Below the pieces are notes generated by a model, which saw nothing but the letters and a program-made list of their open reading frames with translations, did not search any database and had not been told where the DNA came from. The translations under genes were made by a program, and so were the position numbers. Shown here piece by piece: positions 21,284 through 35,057 of a DNA stretch of 64,000 nt (position 1 is its first letter; the number at the start of each line of letters is the position of its first letter). Source of the stretch: Pyrus communis (Eukaryota; Streptophyta; Magnoliopsida; Rosales; Rosaceae); the NCBI RefSeq assembly GCF_963583255.1, contig NC_084805.1, positions 4,295,060 to 4,359,059 of the forward strand, written 5' to 3'.

Positions 21284-23854
21284 ATGGAGAAAACAGACGC
21301 CATCGATGGAAAAGTTGACGAGGCTTCTTCTCGTGAGGGTTTCGTTTGTGGGTACGACTCACTCCATCACCTCTTGAGCGCCAATCTCAAACCCCATCTC
21401 TTCCAGGTGATCCATTTTCTCATTTATTTGATTCATTCTTTCAATATTTCTGGGCTGGGCTGCCTATCGATTCTGGAGCGGCTCAACGATTCCGATCAGG
21501 ATCTGCTTTTCAGATTTGCACGGTGGATTGTTCTGTTCATTACCAAATAGGAAAATAACTCAGCTAATCCAGTTGTTCATATCCTTCCTCTTATACAAGT
21601 GAAGCGATTGTCTAAGACTACGGGAAGGGAAATTCAAACTCGAGTGCACTAACATTTGTTCGTCACATTTATTTAGAATATAGTATCTCTCTCGACTCTA
21701 AATACCATTTACATTAAATTGGCTGTTAATTTGCTTGTTTGGCATGGTTGCTACCTGAAAAAAATTTGGATGTGTAATGGCGTTATAAAATTCATACAGC
21801 GGACCTCGCTTAGCAAGATAAGGCTTGGTTGTTGTTGTTTGGTGGTGGTGGTGGTGGTTATTGAAATGTTATTGTATTCTTCTGTTTCTCGTTTCCCTTT
21901 CGGGAATTGAATTTCTAAATACTGATCCCGGAGTGAATTAAAATTCTTGCAGTTTCCGTATAAATCAGATTATATCTCTTCCGTGATAGTTGGTTTTATT
22001 TGTTATTTTGCATTGAACGGACTCGGACATGTTATGGCTTATCTTTTTTTATGATGCAATTAACTTTTTCAGGAAGTCAGCCGTATTCTTTTGGGTCTGA
22101 ATTGCGGCAAGGCACTTGAAACAATTTCTCTCCCAGAATCTGCTAAGGCTCTCTCTTCAGGACATGATTTTGACCTCCAGGTAGGAAGTTACTCTTAACT
22201 TTTTTTCTGCGATGGCATAACTGTAGCGTTCACATACGAGTAATTCACAATCAATGGAGGTCTGCTAAGGCTCTCACTGCAATTTGCAAAAGTACATCAA
22301 GGCGTATTGAGTCTCGAAATTGTTATGGAAATCATCTCTTTTGTTACCCTTTAGCTCATTGAGCTTTTCTTTTATGCAAATGTAATGGAGTTTTTATACT
22401 TGTGCGCTTTCATATGGCTTATCCTGAAAGCAATTTCTCCCTGACTAGTCTGAATTTTTTTATCTATTCTTTCAGGCCTACTGCTTTCTTGCTGACAAAG
22501 AGTTGTTGAGAGAACCCCGAATAGTTAGGGTTGGTCTCATTCAAAACTCAATCGCTCTTCCAACTACTGCCCACTTTTTGGACCAGAAGAGGGCAATCTT
22601 TGAGAAAGTAAAGCCAATAATTGATGCTGCAGGTGCTTCAGGTGTCAACGTGTTATGCTTGCAGGTTGGTCATGCCCTTGTGCCATGTTGGGTGAAACTC
22701 TTTCTGATTTAATTTCTACTGGTGTCTGATAATTTCAAGCGAATTCATTTCAATTTAACACAGGAAGCATGGACGATGCCGTTTGCCTTTTGCACGCGGG
22801 AGAAGAGGTGGTGTGAATTTGCAGAGCCTGTAGATGGGGAATCAACGCGATTTATCCAGGATCTTGCAAGGAAGTATAACATGGTCATTATAAGTCCAAT
22901 TCTTGAGAGAGATGTCAATCATGGAGATACTATCTGGAACACTGCAGTCATAATTGGTAATAATGGAAACATAATTGGCAAGCACCGAAAGGTAAGCGAA
23001 TTAGTTTATCTGTTGTTATGTTATACGTTATATCTTTTCTGTTTAATGCATACTGAAGAATGGTAGCGGACAGAACCATATACCAAGAGTTGGCGACTTC
23101 AACGAGAGTACTTATTATATGGAAGGGAATACTGGGCATCCAGTGTTCGAGACGGCTTATGGAAAAATTGCTGTTAATATATGCTATGGAAGGCATCATC
23201 CTTTGAATTGGTTAGCATTTGGCTTGAATGGTGCTGAGATTGTTTTCAACCCTTCCGCCACTGTGGGTGAACTCAGTGAACCAATGTGGCCCATTGAGGT
23301 TAACTATTGCTCATCTGTTTCATTTTCACGCTTCACTGCTTTGCTTTAATTTCTCTCTTTTAATCTGCAAATCCGTCTGGCCTGAACTAAGTTACTGTTT
23401 AGTGTTTACTCATTCTTCATTTTATAGGGTCCACTATTTCTTCCCGTAGTCATCAACTAACACACGGTTGGACTGTTCTGTGTTATAGGCTCGTAACGCT
23501 GCAATTGCAAATAGCTACTTTGTTGGATCAATCAACCGTGTAGGAACTGAGGTTTTCCCAAATCCATTCACTTCTGGTGATGGGAAGCCAGGGCATGCAG
23601 ATTTTGGGCATTTCTATGGATCCAGCCATGTTTCAGCCCCAGATGCCTCATGCACTCCATCTCTTTCACGCCATAGGGATGGCTTGTTGATCTCGGACAT
23701 GGACCTCAACCTCTGCAGGCAGTTAAAAGACAAGTGGGGATTCCGAATGACTGCTCGTTATGACCTGTATGCAGACCTGCTTGCTCGTTACGTGAAGCCG
23801 GATTTTGAGCCCCAAGTCATTTCCGATCCCTTGTTGCATAAGAAGTCTCCCTGA
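21284..23854 (+). CDS. PYD3: Beta-ureidopropionase (beta-alanine synthase)
   Basis: Catalyses the last step of reductive uracil/thymine breakdown: N-carbamoyl-beta-alanine to beta-alanine, CO2 and ammonia; plant members are cytosolic. Six exons (21284-21406, 22073-22180, 22476-22664, 22764-22991, 23074-23298, 23489-23854) give 412 residues, the usual length, with all junctions in frame. It belongs to the nitrilase superfamily. The catalytic triad is visible: Glu in [16 protein letters not shown] (about E141), Lys in [18 protein letters not shown] (about K216) and Cys in [13 protein letters not shown] (about C253). The N-terminal helical extension specific to this family ([19 protein letters not shown]) is present. 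The C-terminus has the conserved [20 protein letters not shown] and [14 protein letters not shown] stretches. No lesion was found. A short MITE lies just upstream. Confidence 0.95.
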
Positions 23855-24308
23855 GTTTTAGTTTCAAGTAGGCATGCAATCTGAACATGTAACATGTGAT
23901 CTCAAAAAATGCATTTGTAAGAATCCATTTCTCATCAGTTTCAAAATAAAAGTGTTGGGTATCTGTAGAATCCAGTTCTTACAGATACTTCCAACTGAAG
24001 TTTTCTTCAATAGCCCGTGAGCAGTCCTGGAAGTGAACGGTGAAGATTGACTAAAACAAATGCAAAAGTATACATGAGCAGTCGAAAAAAAGACGAGAAG
24101 GGATGAAAATCACCATCATCAACACCAAATCAATATAGGTAGTAAAACTGCTTAATTGGGTTTAGGCCTAACTAAAGTTTAGTCTAAGATTACAATTTTG
24201 AGTTAAAAACCGAAACAAACTGGGTGAATTAGTTCGATTCGGCTGGTGGAGCGGGTTGGTCCTTTTTGCTTTATCCCCCAAGATAGAGGTGTACATTTTG
24301 AGCCTAAA
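23855..24308. other. 3' flank of PYD3
   Basis: Probably contains the PYD3 3' UTR up to about 23,950 ('caaaataaaag'). No further gene seen. Confidence 0.4.
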
Positions 24309-24472
24309 GCATCCTCTCCAGATTCTTTTGGTAAGAATTTTGAGAATTCGTGAATTGTGTCCGTTCATCGTTTAAATAAAAATATTTAAAATTATTTCTA
24401 ACTACACGATGTACGATGAACGGACACGATTTACGAAGTCTTAAAATCCTCACGGATCTGACGAGGATTGAA
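24309..24472. mobile_element. Fold-back MITE
   Basis: 'gtgtccgttcatcgt' near 24,358 and its complement 'acgatgaacggacac' near 24,413-24,427 form the inner part of an imperfect inverted repeat that extends outward to 'gcatcctctcc' on the left and 'gacgaggatt' on the right. The loop is short and AT-rich. No target duplication was confirmed. Confidence 0.65.
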
Positions 24473-24865
24473 ACTCTTTCTTTTGGAGAAATTCTAATGT
24501 ACAAAATCAAATGGATATACCATGTCACCGTGCTGTTGTGGCACGTTGTATTATCCACAGAGTAGCGCATAAAAGAATTCCTCCTTATGATCTTATTATA
24601 AACTTTGAATTTTTTTTAGTGCTTTGTAAATTGAGATTCTAAAATTTTTAACTATTAAATATTTGGTAAAAAAGCACAAAAATAAAGATTTTACTGTTAA
24701 AATTTTGAAAAACCTTTTTTTCTTTTGGTTGCTTGCTTTTGAATAAATAATTGACATTATTTTCAGCAGCATATACTGCGTTACAAGTTTTCTATTTGAG
24801 TGTTCTGACCACTGTAATATTTTTATGTACAACTTATTAGATCTAAATTTTTTTTCTCATGTTAC

Positions 24866-24985
24866 AAATTGTAAGTGAAAAGTTTTATGTTCAATTATCG
24901 ATAAAGACGAATTTGAATTACATTATTACTAGTTTATTATAAGACTTAGTTTACCTCTCTGATATCATTTATTATAAAAAAATGT
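24866..24985 (+). mobile_element. SINE copy, diverged partial
   Basis: 'gttcaattatcgataaagacgaatttgaattacattattactag' layout and 'ttataagacttag' parallel the SINE copies at 350 and 62,470. The 5' A-box region is unclear. Confidence 0.4.
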
Positions 24986-25161
24986 ATTTGAATTTCATAA
25001 ATGATTGGTTTATTGTTTTCATGTTGTTCTAACAATTGAACATCACGAGTGTGTAAGACGACCTTATCCACTGGTTTGGCGGCCACAGCGGCCCCTCTCG
25101 CCCCTCTTTTTCATGCACAAAAACAAGACGCGCGCACGCACCAACGCAACACATATCCTCC

Positions 25162-25162
25162 T

Positions 25163-25190
<28 letters not shown>
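25162..25190 (+). repeat. (CT)n microsatellite in EXECUTER1-like 5' UTR
   Basis: CT run ending about ten bases before the ATG at 25,201. Confidence 0.85.
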
Positions 25191-25195
<5 letters not shown>

Positions 25196-25200
25196 TATCA

Positions 25201-25614
25201 ATGGCTTCCGTATCTGCTCCCACCCCAAGTCCTCACAAGCTCAACTTCCCCAACCCCAAACCATACCCCTCCTCCGTCGCCAAAAGAGCATTCTACCCTT
25301 CCTCCCATTCCCAAACCACCTTCTCCTCGAGGTTTCCCGATTCGTCCCTCTGCCGATGCCAGAAGACCCCTTCTTCCTCCTCCGACTCAACTCAATGGAG
25401 ATGGAACTCTGCGCTCCAGAACCTCATCAAAAACGCCGTCAAAGGCCTCGATTCTTGCGTCAATTTTAGACCACAACCAGACGCCCAATCCGCATCGTTT
25501 CAGACCGACGACCCTGATTGGGACTGGGATCGCTGGCGCCGCCATTTCTTAGAGGTCGAACAACAAGAGCGCCTTGTCTCCCTTCTCAAGGTCTCTACTT
25601 TTACCACAATTCCT

Positions 25615-25647
<33 letters not shown>

Positions 25648-28600
25648 GTATGTATATGTGTATTTATATATCTAGAAGCGATGATGATTTTGCTTATTTA
25701 TGTGAATTTTGTGTTTGAAACTTGAACAGTTGCAGTTGGGTCGGGCTGTATATGCAGAGGACTTTGAGGATGCTGCGAGGCTCAAAGTTGCAATTGCCGC
25801 TGCAGCTGCAAACGACGTCGTTGGAAGAGTCATTTCTCATCTCAATGTATGTGCTTTCACCTCCCTTCACTTACTTTCTTTGTTTGCACTCTAATTTTGG
25901 TTTTCATTCTCTGAAAAGAGATTTTGTTCGTTTTCAAATTTCAGAGAGCTATACAGGAAGAACGATACCAGGACGCCGCATTTTTCCGAGATAATGCTGG
26001 TGCCGGATTGGTTAGTCAATTCAACAAGGAAATGAGTTTCTGATTACTAATGTGAAAATGTACCTGTGTTTCAGTTTGATGCATTTGGATTAAGTGTGTT
26101 TGGGTTGTCGAATTTCAATTGGGCATTGATAAAACTGCGCTTGGTTTAATTATATGTGTACTTCCAATTTTGGGTTCTAGGTGGGTTGGTGGGCTGGTCT
26201 TTCTGAAGATAAGAAGGATCCCCGTGGCATAATTATTCGAGTAACTGCGGAGCATGGAAGATATGTCGCAAGGAGTTACAGTCCCTGGTAAGTTGTTTGC
26301 TTTGTTTAATTTATGGTGTACCTTTTGTTTTTTGTTGTAACCAAGACCAGCAGAGAATTGGTTATTTGGTAACACTAGCTTCTCAACCAATAAAAAGTAA
26401 GAGAGTTCAAAATTAATAGTTTATAGTTTCTTTATTTTGAATTGTAAGACCTAAAGGTTTAATATGAAGCAGTGGGGAGAAGTATGGGGGTTGAGAAGAC
26501 AAAGAGTCGATGCACGTTAGCATAGGGGAATCCAAACTGATGAAGACTAATGAAATTGATTTTCAGCATCTTATTCGTTTGTTGTTCGTGAAGATTTATA
26601 AGGGCCTGGAATAACCCCTTTTTCCTTTTCTTAAGCCGACTTTTATCTATACCCATTTTAGATGCTAGTTTGTCCGAGTGGCTTTGCATATGTTCTCGCC
26701 AAAAAAGAACAGGAGTCTAAAAACAAGGGATGCTACTGAATTGGATCTGATTATACTAGGAGCAAGATACTGTTTTAAAAATTCCCCGTGCATGTCCCTA
26801 CTTATCACCAGTAATCTAAAAAGTGGTTTAGGCGGTGCTCTGCCGCGATTAACCCGAAATCATCATTACATCAGCAAGGCTATTAGGTGGTTCTCCACCA
26901 CGATTAACCCAAAACACTGTATAAGATATATTTATGGAATACTTCTCATGTCTCATTTTTTGTTATACTTCTGGTTTTGTTAAGACTTATATATTATTAT
27001 GTAGTTTCCATTTAAAATTTTACATTGGGTTTTAAGTAATTTCTGCAGAACGGATTTTTCCATTCTGCACGCTACTGGTGCTTCCTGCAATATGTATTTT
27101 TTTATTAACTTTCATCTTCTTCAGGGAGCTTGCTACTGCTGCAGCTGGTGTCCCACTCTTTGAGATTTATTTAACAGCAAATAAGAATGGTGAATACAGA
27201 CAGCAGGTAATCTTGTCATGTAGAATTTTTTAGTTTAATCTAATGCTTAAATTACAACTTTCTAGTGGTTGAAATTTAAAATGGGCAATAATAGGCTTGC
27301 ATTTTCCAGTAAATGCTTGGGACTGTTTTGACTTAATTACTTTGCATGCCTTTGAAAAATGTCAAGAACCATAGGAAAATAGAAGAGAACTCTCTTTTTC
27401 AATATTGCTTCTCAAAACCTGCCCCTTCAAAATCTTACATTAAAAAAATTTTTTAGGCAGCAAACCCTAAGAGAAACCTTTAATCTTCAATAATAACAAG
27501 CAGTGAAACATAATGGACGAAATATAAAAGAGTAAGTAATGTTCCACAACGAAAAAGGGTAGGCTTTTTAAACATATAAAAATCACACAAGATCCCAAAA
27601 CAAATAATGGTAAGATGCCTTTGAGTGTTCTTCGTCAAATAGACAGATTTGGGTATTTTATTTATATAAAGAATCTGTTATCACATGCATCTGAAATCCA
27701 TGGTCGATGAAATCTTGAATTATGAAATTTTATCTTGCCGGATAGTCTGGCACCATAAGATGGTTATTTTGACAAACTGAGTTTGGACCGTTGACTAATT
27801 TGAATGTGCTGTCTAGATTCATAGGATGATATCGTTATGTTGCCGAACTATATTATCTTCAAAACAGAAGAGGGACGGGCAAGCGTAGAGGTTTGACCAG
27901 GGCCAGTTTGGAGGTTCAATTAGAATGACATAATATACGCACATCAGTATTTTAATTGTAGTGTTGAATATTCAACTACAAAAATTTAGATTGTTGAATA
28001 CTTTTTAAATTTTGTCAAATGAAAATTTTGAAAAATAAAATTCTGACTTTTATGACAATTAACATTTGTTTTCCCAAAAAAATCTGTGTAAGGAGAAGGG
28101 AGAAAGTGCTGATGATTTACTTGTGCACTGTCCACTAGCTGTAGGTTATGGTCAAAATTATTCAGTGAGGCAGGGTGAGCTGTGTGGTTCCAGCAGGATG
28201 TTGCGCATTGTTGACTGAAAACAAAGGACCTTTTCCTTTTGGTGGTGGAATGAAGGGTAAAATCCTGTGAGGATGCAGCTCTTAGTGGTAATTGGATCAT
28301 TTGTCTGGAAAGGAATAGGACATTAGAGTATTATAAAGGTGTAGTGTGGAAGAACTATGGGTACAGTTTGTGCTTCAAGTTGCCTATCAGTCTCTAGATA
28401 TGAAAGAAGTTACTTTTCTTACTAACAATTTTGTTTAATGTTGGTTGAACTGACCAAACCCGTTTTGGGGGTTAGTTAATGAAGTGGCCAGTTGTTCTAG
28501 TTCCTGGTCAATCCTATATTTGTGTCGATCCAGTCTGGTTTTAATATATAAGCAATGCCATTTGGTGTAAGTTAGTGAAGACCTAAATTATTCTTTGGTG

Positions 28601-31333
28601 TGAAATAGGATTGGAATAACAAATGATAATTTTGAAGTGGTATTTCATTAATTACTTATTGCTTGTCTAATGCACAAGTATGATTTATCAATTTGTATGC
28701 TTAGAAATTTGCAGCTAATGTACTTAATATTTCTATGCCATAAATTTCAGGCTGTGTATTTAAAGCAGGGAGGGGTGTTTCAGGATTCTTCACAAGTTAG
28801 CTCCAAATCATTGGATGCCAGTGGCAGCTTGAATCCCTTTGATTCAACTGAAGAAAAAGGTGATCTATTTGTTGCAGATAGTGAAGATGCAGATGATGGC
28901 TCTGATCTTTCTGAGGACATCTCTGGTTTTCAAAGTTTCTTGAGAGATATGATTCCTAATGTGAAGGTCAAGGTTTTGAAAGTGACCTCACCAGGGAAGG
29001 TAGACAGGGATCTATTATCGAAAGTGATTGAACAGATTATTGAGGAAGATGATGAAGATAAGGATAGTGAAATAGAGAGTTTAGATGCTGAAGATGAAGA
29101 ACTGGTTGAAGGTGACGAAGAGACAGATGTCATTGAACTGGATGCTGATCCTGGAATTATTCAAAATGCAGAACGACGTGAAATTGCTGTCAAAGTTGTT
29201 GTTGGTGGTCTTGGGCAGAAACTATCAAGCAGACCGCCTACTAAAAATTTGCTCCGAGTACCTGCTAAAATAGAGAAGAAGGGACGTTTATCATTTTCCT
29301 TTACTGTTGAGAAAGATATTAACCAACAAGATTCCCGTGGAAGGGAACAGTCTTCTGTGGATAAAAAAGCTAAACTTGGAGGTCAACAAAGCATTGATAC
29401 TGTTATGTTTGATCTCTCTAAGTTCATGGGTAAAGAGAAGATACCACAGAAGGTGGGCTGAATTTTCACTGTACAATTTGAACAACATCCACCACTGTTT
29501 ATACACTAAAAGTTCTTGCTATTCTATTTTATGTTTTGACTATCAGGTACTCAAAGATGTTGGCGAGTTAATAAATCTTGCTCTCAGCCAGGTTAACGAC
29601 CATCAACCACTGTCAGGAACAACCACTTTCAATCGCATTGAAATGCCGGCTTCTCCAGATCCTTTAAATGGTGATTTTCTTCAAAATTATGTTTTATCTT
29701 TTACACTTTTTGATGCTATAACGAGGAGGAAAGTGAGAGCACAAATCTGTTTCCCCAACCCAACATCCATCCCAAAATTTTACTGTTTCTCCTTGTCCCA
29801 CCATAAAGTGACAAGAAGAAGAAAAAGAAGTTGATCCCTTGAGAATTGTGTATCCATAGACAGAGACATCATCCCTTGATCACTATCTTGGAATCCCAGC
29901 CATATTCATGCGACTCATATGTGCCTGTTTAATAGAGATCTCCACAACCATCTCCCAAGTAACACTTAATTTCCTTTCATCTAATGTCCCACCCTAATCT
30001 CTTTTTCCATCACTCTAGGTATATCCCAAATAAGCATATTGTCCTTTCCCTTCTTTATAATTTTGGGAAGTTTTTTGTACACAACTTTTTATTACCGGAG
30101 GGTTGCTATTCTTTAAAAGGATTTATTGCCAAACTTGCTTGTATTATACTTTTATTAGTAGGAGCTTGTTAGTTTGTAGACTCTGAATTCAGTGGATTTA
30201 TTTTCTTTTCCACCTTTTGATTACCGAAATCTGGTTTCTGATCTCTCCCTCCTCCGAAAAAAGGGAGAGAAAAAACTAATGTTTGATGCTGTGCAGAAGT
30301 TCTTATGGTTGATTACCCTGTTTTGTTTCTAGAATCCTTGATAAACTCTTCAGCTCACATAGGTTCATTTTATCAGGGATTTACATTGGTGCTCATGGGC
30401 TCCACACCTCAGAAGTTATTCACCTGAGACGTAAATTTGGTCAATGGAAAGAGGATGGAGGGACTGCAGAGCCTCTAAACCTTGAGTTTTATGAATATGT
30501 AGAAGCCTTAAAACTTACTGGGGATCCTTATGTACCTGCTGGCCAGGTAATTTAATTTTTTAATTATTTCTAGCTTCATAACATTATATTGAAATAAAAC
30601 CTCATAGGGTATTTTGTATTGAAACAAAACTTCGTAGGCTATTTTTCTTGCTGATACAAGTTGTTAAGACTTGGTTGACTGGAAACCACCTTAGTTATTC
30701 CAAAGCGCTGGTCTCAACTTTGGAATGAGCATTTGGGCTTAAGTTTTGTTTTTCATTGACTAGTTACCTAGTTTTTCTGAAACTTGGTCCTTGTACCTTA
30801 TCAATTGGTTTCTGCAGGTGGCATTTCGTGCAAAGATTGGGAAAGGATATCAGCTTCCTCATAAAGGGATTATACCAGAAGAATTTGGAGTGGTATGGTC
30901 TTAGAGCTTGTTAGATAGAATTTTTTCTGATCACTTATTATTTTTCTTTATCTTTCGTCCACTTGGCATGCGTGTGTTTCCTTTCTTCAGAAGAGTTTCT
31001 TTTCTTGATTTTTATTTGTTTTGGAAACTCAGGTTGCTCGATATAAAGGACAGGGGAGGCTTGCTGAGCCAGGGTTTCGCAATCCCCGATGGGTCGATGG
31101 TGAACTTGTTATTCTTGACGGGAAGGTTTTATACTTCTCTGCTTTGTATATTTTCCTGTGTTTTTATTTCAGAAAGTACTCATTCAGTATCTCTAGAATG
31201 CATAGTGACTATATGATATACCTTTATGAAACTGTTGCAGTACATTAAGGGTGGACCTGTTGTTGGATTTGTTTACTGGGCTCCCGAGGATCATTTCTTG
31301 GCGTTCTTCAATTGGTTGAGGCTTCAAGAGTAG
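25201..31333 (+). CDS. EX1: EXECUTER1-like chloroplast protein
   Basis: EXECUTER proteins sit at thylakoid/grana margins and relay singlet-oxygen signals from chloroplast to nucleus. Eleven exons (25201-25590, 25730-25846, 25945-26010, 26181-26287, 27125-27206, 28751-29452, 29547-29670, 30377-30546, 30818-30892, 31033-31125, 31241-31333) join in frame to 672 residues, close to the usual size. The Ser/Pro-rich N-terminus is a likely transit peptide. [10 protein letters not shown] precedes a UVR-type motif ([13 protein letters not shown], about residues 139-151) and [21 protein letters not shown] and [17 protein letters not shown] sequence follow. Exon 6 has [21 protein letters not shown], then a very acidic stretch. 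The C-terminal DUF3506 domain ([54 protein letters not shown], [13 protein letters not shown]) matches EX1 better than EX2 as I recall the families. No lesion found. Confidence 0.93.
25609..25665 (+). repeat. (CT)n-(TA)n compound microsatellite
   Basis: CT run followed by TATATA and TATG repeats in intron 1 of the EXECUTER1-like gene. Confidence 0.85.
27207..28750 (+). other. Large intron 5 of EXECUTER1-like gene
   Basis: About 1.5 kb between in-frame exons. AT-rich, probably with old transposon scraps, but no bounded element or coding sequence could be supported. Confidence 0.5.
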
Positions 31334-33565
31334 CTTTCCATTGTACATAACATTGCAGTTGATAGATATTTTTGCGAAATTTTGTAGGGTAAGTTCTTTC
31401 TCATTAAAATTATTCATTCAAACTATTGATATTTTAGAGTAATACCACAAATGTTGCTGTGTTTTCTGCTAATCAACTCTGCAATTCGTCATAAACTCAT
31501 ATCTTGTCTAGGGAGTTAGTTCAATCCCTGTTCTCCTGAAAGTTGCTTGCATACATTGGAGTTCTCTAAATTCCAGTGACAATTTTTTGCTACATTACAC
31601 AGCATCATTTTAATTTGAGTTGGTAATTAACTTTTGATACGTAATGTAACAAACCATAAGGTGGGGTGTTCGATATGATTATAGTGTACTTATCTGAAAT
31701 TTGTATTAATCATCTCACAAGAGGGGTGATCAAACTTAAAAGGGGATATTAAGGCACCAGGCCTATATGTTTCATTACTAGATTTAACCTTTTTTTTTTA
31801 TAGTTGGTGCAATAGATTTGGGGTGGTGTAATGAGTAGATGAGTTGGTGCAATAGATTATACTGCGGAAAGGCTTAGACTATATATACAGTTAGTTGTGA
31901 GCGTGGTATAATATTATGTAGGATTTCTTTCTAAAGAGCTGATAAGAGGTGATGTGCGGATGTGACAGTGGCCTTATTATAACCCATCAACTATAACCAG
32001 CCATGCTCTTTGAAAGGAGGGACGTTTTGGTGGTTTTCTTGTATGGACATCCGTCGTGAATTTACTAATCATCGTTAGCAGGCTTTCCTTTGTGATTGTA
32101 TTCCTATGTAATATGTGAATAACAAGTTATTTGAATACAACACCAGTATGATAGTTGATGCATTCCCCTCTGATGAAGGTTTCCTTTGCTGTCTCTTGTG
32201 TTATGCAGTTTAGAAGATATTTACTATATGTCTACTGGTGCATTTGCAAGCATGTTAACTCGAAAGCAACTGCGCTGAAGCTTTGGAATGCAATAGAATA
32301 GATAGCTCAAAAGCAACGTCGCAACGTTTTGGAGCTCTGTGCGATTGCACCTTTCGCTCCTCCGAAGCAGCCTCTGAACAACGTATACCAAGTACATTCT
32401 GCGTACTTCTCTAACTTATTCGGATGAGCACAAGTGCGTGCATAAAAACACACACACACATGTATATATTCCATTTAGCTCAAGTAATACTCCTCCGTTT
32501 AGAGACCCATGGGTTTTTTAGCTGCAGCCAAACACAATTGGCTCGCTGTTTTGGCTCCTCTTTCTTTTTACCACTGACCAGCACAGAAGCATTGTGTTAC
32601 TGTGTAGAGACATGTTCTGTCTGATTTACCTGAGGATGAGTGTTTCTGGCAACCTGAAGAGGATCATCGAATGTGGCGTAGGCGCGCGAATAAACGACTG
32701 CATTCTTCGAAGGAGTAAGAAACGGTGGTTTCATGCCAATAAAATCAGAGGTTGGGGTAGGCAACTCGTGTCTGGGTCCGTAAGGATGAACCCATGCCAA
32801 ATAAAGAAGCATTACAAAAGGGGGTGTGTGGGTCACGTGCAGAAGTGCACAATCCCCAACACGGCAGTCTTGGGTCCGCGTTTGTGAATAGCATGATGGT
32901 AATTAGAAGATGATGAAATGTTTCTGTGAGGTTTTTTGGTTCTTGAAAAAATAAACTGCGAAGTTATCATTTGATCACATTTTAAGAAAAAGGAGAAGAT
33001 TTTTAACCTTTAAAAATACACAAATATCAGTTTTTAAAGAAAATTTCAGACGTTAAAAACTCATACCAGTTGGCCGAAGTACCCACAAAATTGAAAATCA
33101 AACAACAAAAGAGAAGGGCTTTTTCTTTTTGGGTAAGCTGTGGTATAACTTCTTGAATTATTTTTTTTAGTAAATTAACCCTTTGAACTACTAAAAATCA
33201 GTCAATTAATCTCTTGCAGTTAGATTGTGAAATCAATTCTATCAAATTTAAGGGAAAACTAGTCGTCTCATTATTAATTTGTCAGCTATAACTAATTAAC
33301 TACCAATAAAATTTTGACATATAAACACAAAATAATTAAAAAATGAGAGAAATTTTCCTATAGTTGCTGAGCTGGAATACCACCGATTAACATCTGACAC
33401 CTAAGATGACTTATGACACTTATTATTTATTTTTAGAATATAATTCAAATTAATTAAATAAGGAACCCAGATTCCTCCCATCATCTTCTGTTACACCCCA
33501 CCCCATCTCTTCATGTTTTGTTTTTCTTTCTGAGATAAAACTTATGATTTTGTGGGTTGTAGAAA
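31334..33565. other. Intergenic DNA between EX1 and KH genes, part 1
   Basis: Starts with the EX1 3' UTR. Short frames at 32,424-32,887 lack recognisable domains. No supported gene. Confidence 0.4.
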
Positions 33566-33631
33566 ATGCAGCGGGTCGTGAAGCCCAGGACTCTGCACAT
33601 GCAGCGGATCGTGAAGCCCGGGACTCTGTGG
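33566..33631 (+). repeat. 33-bp tandem duplication
   Basis: Two adjacent 33-bp units (33,566-33,598 and 33,599-33,631), each starting 'atgcagcg' and containing 'tcgtgaagcccgggactctg' with small differences. They form the start of a 151-codon open frame that has no recognisable domain and simple composition, which I do not accept as a gene. Confidence 0.75.
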
Positions 33632-34795
33632 CTGCTGAAAATTGCAGCTTTCATGGGTTGGAGTTTGTGGGTTGTAGAAGGAGTGGGTGAATGTTCAGAG
33701 CCTCCAACATTGCCATCTTCAGAGCCTCCATCGCCTAATCAACCACAAGATCTTGTTCCCCACTCTCCTCACCAGCCTAAAATCGACAGCACCGGATCGC
33801 CCCGCCCTTCACAGCCTTCATCTTGCTCGCCTGCTCTCTGTCACGTCCTCGGTCGAGTTGTCCACCATGCGCAACACCAACAAGGGCTTGAACCCGGCAA
33901 AGAAAAAGGAGTTTGTATGTTTGGGAGTTGGGCGAATCTGCAATCTACCAAGAAAGAAGATGAACAGATTGAAAATTTTATGGAGTTTAACTTTTCTTTT
34001 TTTTCCTTTTCCCCCATATGAAATACTTTATTAATAGACTTATCTCGAACAAAACAAAAACACAGGCATGAAATTTAATAGAAAATAAAATTGCCACCTG
34101 TCAGACATTTATTGGATGGGTACTCCAGCTGTCTCATGGTACTCTGAAAAAATTTTCCAAAAATATATAGCATATAAAAAATCAAACGTTTACATAACAA
34201 ATATTCTCTTTATTACACGTTATTTTATTTTTACATGTTATAATTATATTATTCGTTATAATTTAATAAAAAATTGATGAAAGAATGACTCACTTTCCTT
34301 TAGATTTGACAAAAAAGTAAATAGAATCAACAGATAAAGTAATTTAGGAATAAACTTTAATTAAAGTATTCAAGAAGTTCAACGATAATTTTTCTTTTTT
34401 TTTAGGATTGGAATTTTGAGAATTTTAACACAAAATACTTTCAATACTGTTTAAAAAAATTATATTTTTACATTTAAAAATTAATTCTGATATTATTTAC
34501 TTAACCATTTATTTTATTATTTTCGTTAAAACTTAAAATTTTTAAATAATCCTCATTAGTTTTGTTTGGTTTTTCCCATACGGAAAAAGTAAAAAGAGGA
34601 GCATGATGATTGAGAGGGATTCGTTTTAATTGAAATTGAGCCAATTAAATTGTCAGAATTAAAAAACCTACAACCAAGACGATGATGAAAATTTCACAAA
34701 ACTATAAAATCTGTAAATTAATTAATGGTTTCCTGAAAATTCGTAAAAAACTTTTCTAACAGTGTTCTTCAAATATTCGTTCTGATGGGAATTAG
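33632..34795. other. Intergenic DNA between EX1 and KH genes, part 2
   Basis: AT-rich after about 34,000; no gene, RNA or bounded element seen. Confidence 0.4.
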
Positions 34796-34849
34796 CCCCA
34801 GTTTCTGCAACCCAACACCAAAGACTCCGGTCTCTTGGGGGAGACGAGA

Positions 34850-35006
34850 GTAAGTGAGAGAAAGAGAGAGAAGCTACTTCTGATCCTAGAGAGAGAAAAA
34901 CCGCAGCGGCAGCAGGTATGTATATTTAGAGAGAGAAAGAGAAAGATAGAGAGAGAGAGGGTGTGTAAGCGAAACCGAAACTTTTTGTAGTGGGAGAGAG
35001 AGTATT
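34850..35006 (+). promoter_or_regulatory. GA-rich leader of KH gene
   Basis: Several 'gagagaga' runs between about 34,845 and 35,005 precede the start codons. GA-rich leaders of this kind are common in plant 5' UTRs; function here is inferred only from position. Confidence 0.45.
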
Positions 35007-35057
35007 ATGGGAAGCACCTTTCTCTCTCTACCAGCGAAGCGTTCCCTATCGACGACA

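Noticed and set aside
26770..26930. Two similar 30-base blocks ('aggcggtgctctgccgcgat' and 'aggtggttctccaccacgat') in EX1 intron 4
   Set aside because: Suggestive of a transposon scrap, but too short and without ends to assign.
33566..34021. 151-codon open frame beginning with two 11-residue repeats
   Set aside because: No recognisable domain, Pro/Ser-rich simple composition, start made of a tandem DNA repeat and no supporting exon structure. Overlapping frames on the same strand are equally long.
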